Assembly (NCBI GenBank): GCA_025356735.1
Contig: JANXRT010000179.1
Location: 1 to 9,551, forward strand
Direction: 5' to 3'
Length of the DNA: 9,551 bases
DNA from: Acetobacteraceae bacterium
GTDB taxonomy: Bacteria; Pseudomonadota; Alphaproteobacteria; Acetobacterales; Acetobacteraceae
This document shows positions 7,481 through 9,551 of the stretch, piece by piece. The notes under the pieces were generated by a model. It made no database searches. It saw nothing but the letters and a program-made list of their open reading frames with translations, and had not been told where the DNA came from. Position 1 is the stretch's first letter; each line of letters opens with the position of its first letter. Position numbers and translations under genes: made by a program.

Positions 7481-7497
7481 ATGATATACTATAACAT
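7481..7497. promoter_or_regulatory. Zur box 2 (zinc-uptake repressor operator)
   Basis: ATGATATACTATAACAT has the same symmetry as box 1, with one mismatched pair (positions 4 and 14) besides the central base. Its centre is 22 bases from that of box 1, about two helical turns, so two Zur dimers could bind on the same face of the DNA. It contains TATACT (7485-7490), a plausible -10 for the plus-strand tonB gene, whose chosen start is 47 bases after the box. Confidence 0.82.
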
Positions 7498-7532
7498 TTT
7501 GTGGACTGGCAATCGGCCTTGCGCGCCTCGCC

Positions 7533-7538
7533 CGGAGA
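7533..7538 (+). promoter_or_regulatory. Ribosome binding site that decides the tonB start
   Basis: CGGAGA, part of CCCGGAGAACGGC, precedes TTG 7544; six bases separate the GGAG core from the start codon. Neither the ATG at 7481 nor the TTG at 7499 has any purine-rich site upstream, so this favours the short form of TonB. Confidence 0.6.
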
Positions 7539-7543
7539 ACGGC

Positions 7544-8398
7544 TTGGGACGGGTATGGCGAGCCGTTGCAGCCTCGTGCTGCCTTCATCTCTGCCTGGTG
7601 CTGGCCTTCACGTTGCTGGGGCGACAGGCGATGGTGACGCCAGAGACGGCGCAGCCAGTCGCCCTGGTGTTTTCCATGCCGAACGATGCCGAGGCGCCCG
7701 CGACCACTCCGGACGAGTCGGCTTCCAAGCAACTGGCCAAACCCGTGCCGCCGGACTCGCCGCCTGCGCCAGCCAAACCGCCGCCGCCCGACACCGCAAC
7801 GCCCGACACCGCAACGCCCGACTCGGCACCACCGCCGGCCCCTGAGCCTGCCTTTCCGGCTGACGCCGCGGTCCTGGCTCCAGCGGCGGCGTTGCCGTCA
7901 GTGCCCGATGAACCCCCGCCGGTCGCCGCCCCGCCGCCTGCGCGCGCAGTTGCTCCGTCCACGGCCAAGCCACGCGTCGAGCCGAAGTCCAATCCTAAAT
8001 CCAGCGCGAGACCCATTACGCGTCAGGCCCATGCCGTGCCGCCGGCACCAGGCGTGCCGATCTCGGGTCCAAAAGACGGCGCGGTGCCCAGGCCGGCCGC
8101 GGCGGGCGAGATCGACGCCGACTGGCGCGGCGCACTCGACGGCTGGCTGCGAGGACACCGGCACTATCCGGAAGAGGCCAGGCGGCGTGGCGATCAGGGC
8201 CGCGTCGCGGTGCATTTCAGCATCGATCGCCAGGGCCAGGTGTCCGATGCCGAGCTGGTGCAGGGCAGCGGCTCGGCGCTGCTTGATGAGGCTGTACTGG
8301 CGATGCTTCGCAATGCCGTCGTTCCGGCTTTCCCCGCCGGCATGGCGCAGGACCATGTGGCCATCACGGTCCAGATCCGCTTCACGCTCGAGCGTTGA
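7544..8398 (+). CDS. tonB: TonB-family energy transducer
   Basis: A 284-residue TonB-like protein that carries proton-motive-force energy from ExbB/ExbD to outer-membrane receptors. It has a short cytoplasmic N-terminus, one membrane segment at about 8-25 (VAASCCLHLCLVLAFTLL), and a long Pro/Ala-rich spacer to about 185. The TonB C-terminal domain spans about 190-284, with HYPEEARRRGDQGRVAVHF near 207, then IDRQGQVSDAELVQGSGSALLDEAVLAML and a final beta strand. I chose TTG 7544 because GGAGAA precedes it at ideal spacing and the product then has a normal TonB N-terminus. An ATG at 7481 is in frame but lies inside Zur box 2, with no ribosome site. The gene is divergent from the receptor and probably serves it. 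It converges on zur, 16 bases away. Confidence 0.88.
   Translation: MGRVWRAVAASCCLHLCLVLAFTLLGRQAMVTPETAQPVALVFSMPNDAEAPATTPDESASKQLAKPVPPDSPPAPAKPPPPDTATPDTATPDSAPPPAPEPAFPADAAVLAPAAALPSVPDEPPPVAAPPPARAVAPSTAKPRVEPKSNPKSSARPITRQAHAVPPAPGVPISGPKDGAVPRPAAAGEIDADWRGALDGWLRGHRHYPEEARRRGDQGRVAVHFSIDRQGQVSDAELVQGSGSALLDEAVLAMLRNAVVPAFPAGMAQDHVAITVQIRFTLER
7786..7815 (+). repeat. Two tandem copies of a 15-base repeat inside the TonB spacer
   Basis: GCCCGACACCGCAAC occurs twice back to back (7786-7800 and 7801-7815), with a degenerate third start (GCCCGACTC) after it. It encodes PDTATPDTATPDS in the Pro-rich periplasmic spacer. Being a multiple of three, gain or loss of a copy would alter spacer length without breaking the frame. 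Confidence 0.85.
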
Positions 8399-8414
8399 GG
8401 GCGGCATTGTCCGC

Positions 8415-8918
8415 TCACTTTCCGGCGGCATCGCAGGCGGCGCAAATTCCTTCGGCCTCGATCGTGGTCTGGCCCAGGGTGAACCCGGCCCGGCCGGCAG
8501 CTTCGGCCAGCGCATCGGCGAGGGCGGGATCGGCGATCTCGACCACGCGCTTGCAACGCCGACAGATCAGGAACTGCGCCGCATGACCGGGATTCTCGCA
8601 GCCCGGCTCGTGCGCCTGCTCGCGCGGATGGTCGTGGGCGATGCACGGCACGAACGCCGCGAGCCGCTCCAGCCGGTGCACCAGGCCGTTCTCCAACAGG
8701 AAATCCAGTGTCCGGTAGATCGTCGGCGGGGCCGCGTTGTGGCGGGTGGCGCGCAGCCGGTCGAGCAACTCGTAGGCGCCGGTGGGCGCCTCCGACTGAA
8801 CGATCAATCCGAGCACCTGGCGCCGCAGATCGGTCAGCCGCACCCCGCGCCCGGCGCAGATCGTCTCCGCATGGGACAGCAGCGACAGCGTGCGCGGCGC
8901 AAACTCGAAACCCATCAT
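8415..8918 (-). CDS. zur: Zinc uptake regulator Zur (Fur family)
   Basis: A 167-residue Fur-family repressor that binds its operator when loaded with zinc and shuts off zinc uptake. The winged-helix domain occupies about 1-85, with the family signature PPTIYRTLDFLLENGLVHRLE at 64-84. Ligands line up with E. coli Zur at identical spacings. Structural zinc: C119, C122, C159, C162. Regulatory zinc: H81, C92, H112, E127. The one spacing that differs is C92 to H112, which is 12 residues longer than in E. coli and adds HDHPREQAHEPGC. Two ATGs at 8918 and 8915 are both possible starts after GGAAGGTGG; I list the first. Earlier in-frame codons would overlap hisI. The gene converges on tonB and is divergent from hisI. 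No Zur box is visible before it, so autoregulation is not indicated. Confidence 0.95.
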   Translation of the reverse strand: MMGFEFAPRTLSLLSHAETICAGRGVRLTDLRRQVLGLIVQSEAPTGAYELLDRLRATRHNAAPPTIYRTLDFLLENGLVHRLERLAAFVPCIAHDHPREQAHEPGCENPGHAAQFLICRRCKRVVEIADPALADALAEAAGRAGFTLGQTTIEAEGICAACDAAGK

Positions 8919-8978
8919 TCCACCTTCCGCCGTGCCGGTACCTTGGTGGCGCGGCCGCGTTGTTCCAATGTAGCATCC

Positions 8979-9428
8979 ATGACCCTGGAAAACACGGCTG
9001 GCGACCTTTCCGCCGCCATCGCCGGCGCGCTGCGGTTCGATGCCGGCGGCCTCATGCCCGCGATCGCCCAGCAGCACGATACCGGCGAGGTGCTGATGGT
9101 CGCGTGGATGAACGCCGCCTCGATCGCCGAGACCCTGGCCACCAGCCGGGTGTGCTACTGGAGCCGGTCGCGCGGGGCATTATGGCGCAAGGGCGAAAGC
9201 TCCGGCCAGACGCAGCATTTGCGCGAGATGCGGCTGGATTGCGATGGCGACACGCTGCTGCTGCTGGTCGACCAGCACGGCGTCGCCTGCCACACCGGGC
9301 GTCGCAACTGCTTCTTTCGCGCAATGCGAGATGGGGAGCTGGTGGAGATTGCGGCGCCGGTGGTGGATCCGGTTGTGCTTTATTCTAGTAGTAAGCATGG
9401 GGCTCTGCCCCAAACCCCGCCGGGGTAG
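8979..9428 (+). CDS. hisI: Phosphoribosyl-AMP cyclohydrolase (histidine biosynthesis)
   Basis: A 149-residue cytoplasmic enzyme that opens the purine ring of phosphoribosyl-AMP, the third step of histidine synthesis. The family core is complete: GEVLMVAWMN at 36-45, YWSRSRGALWRKGESSG at 60-76, and RLDCDGD at 85-91 (Mg ligands D87, D89, D91). Zn ligands are C88, C104 (ACHTGRRN) and C111. The cysteine spacings of 16 and 7 equal those of the archaeal enzyme as I recall it. It is therefore the zinc-dependent form despite sitting beside zur. No HisE pyrophosphatase domain is fused. The ATG at 8979 has no clear ribosome site and no upstream alternative. Normal family sequence ends about DPVVLY (130-135). 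The last 14 residues (SSSKHGALPQTPPG) are read from a GC-rich palindromic repeat and appear to be an added tail. Confidence 0.95.
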   Translation: MTLENTAGDLSAAIAGALRFDAGGLMPAIAQQHDTGEVLMVAWMNAASIAETLATSRVCYWSRSRGALWRKGESSGQTQHLREMRLDCDGDTLLLLVDQHGVACHTGRRNCFFRAMRDGELVEIAAPVVDPVVLYSSSKHGALPQTPPG

Positions 9429-9441
9429 CGCCCCGGGGCGC
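9399..9441. repeat. Chain of three GC-rich palindromes overlapping the end of hisI
   Basis: Three small palindromes follow each other: GGGGC-TCT-GCCCC (9399-9411), ACCCC-GCC-GGGGT (9414-9426) and the perfect GCGCCCCGGGGCGC (9428-9441). The first two are translated as the end of hisI. No T-tract follows, so this is not a standard terminator. The style resembles dispersed intergenic repeats that I associate with GC-rich alphaproteobacteria; copy number cannot be judged from one window. Confidence 0.65.
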
Positions 9442-9462
9442 ATCACTTAAGTATAGGGGATA

Positions 9463-9539
9463 CAAGGGGCGACGCCCTCCGCAGGCATTCCAACTGTCCA
9501 AAGATGGCCAGTCGGAACCTTTGCCTGCTCCGCCCCTTG
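9463..9539. repeat. Long imperfect inverted repeat (hairpin) downstream of hisI
   Basis: The outer arms CAAGGGGCG (9463-9471) and CGCCCCTTG (9531-9539) pair perfectly. GCAGGCA (9481-9487) pairs with TGCCTGC (9522-9528 region). TTCCAACTGTCC (9488-9499) pairs with GGCCAGTCGGAA (9506-9517), with two mismatches, around the six-base loop AAAGAT. The left arm carries nine or so unpaired bases at 9472-9480. It directly follows the GC palindromes and may be part of the same repeat unit, which could run past the window edge. Confidence 0.6.
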
Positions 9540-9551
9540 GCGGGTCCAGGG

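Noticed and set aside
8919..8978. Possible Zur box between zur and hisI (AATGTAGCAT near 8967)
   Set aside because: Only a short ATG-TAG-CAT symmetry is present; it lacks the TTATA/TATAA core of the two good boxes.
7686..8978. Long N-terminal extension of hisI through tonB and across the zur locus
   Set aside because: The frame is open only by base composition. HisI family sequence begins near the ATG at 8979, and the upstream stretch is Arg/Pro-rich shadow sequence.
9399..9411. GGGGCTCTGCCCC as an intrinsic terminator of hisI
   Set aside because: It lies inside the reading frame and is not followed by a T-run.
8979..9428. HisI as a zinc-independent paralog kept under Zur control
   Set aside because: All three zinc cysteines and the Mg aspartates are present, and no Zur box precedes the gene.

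Overview
The window is GC-rich and densely coding, with an alphaproteobacterial character. I would guess Rhodospirillales, perhaps Acetobacteraceae, from the protein style and from the GGGG/CCCC palindromic sequence at the right end; no rRNA or other taxonomic marker is present, so this is inference.

Left part (1-4440). The window opens with the 3' end of an unrecognised gene whose tail is rich in His and Asp, closed by a clear intrinsic terminator. Next is a minus-strand vapB-vapC toxin-antitoxin pair with an AT-rich imperfect palindrome in front of it. A plus-strand pair follows: an MBL-fold metallo-hydrolase and, 13 bases later, a full-length aminopeptidase N (pepN).

Centre and right (4449-8918) form what looks like a zinc-acquisition locus. 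On the minus strand, a TonB-dependent outer-membrane receptor (split by an apparent one-base frameshift near 6265) is followed after 18 bases by a ZnuA/TroA-type periplasmic metal-binding protein. On the plus strand, divergent from the receptor, is a TonB-family energy transducer. The intergenic region between them holds two 17-base palindromes, 22 bases centre to centre, that match the Zur operator as I know it from gammaproteobacteria. Convergent with tonB is a Fur-family gene in which every metal ligand of E. coli Zur can be lined up. Receptor, dedicated TonB, periplasmic carrier and zinc sensor therefore sit together. The inner-membrane ABC permease and ATPase (ZnuB, ZnuC) and ExbB/ExbD are not in the window.

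Right end (8979-9551). hisI (phosphoribosyl-AMP cyclohydrolase, a zinc enzyme) is divergent from zur. Its last codons run into a chain of GC-rich palindromes, followed by a long imperfect hairpin. This resembles a dispersed intergenic repeat that has supplied the end of the hisI reading frame.

The most notable points are the paired Zur boxes with their linked receptor/TonB/carrier/regulator set, the frameshift in the receptor, and the repeat-derived tail of HisI. I found no CRISPR array, tRNA, rRNA, transposase or prophage gene. No gene-free stretch exceeds 300 bases.
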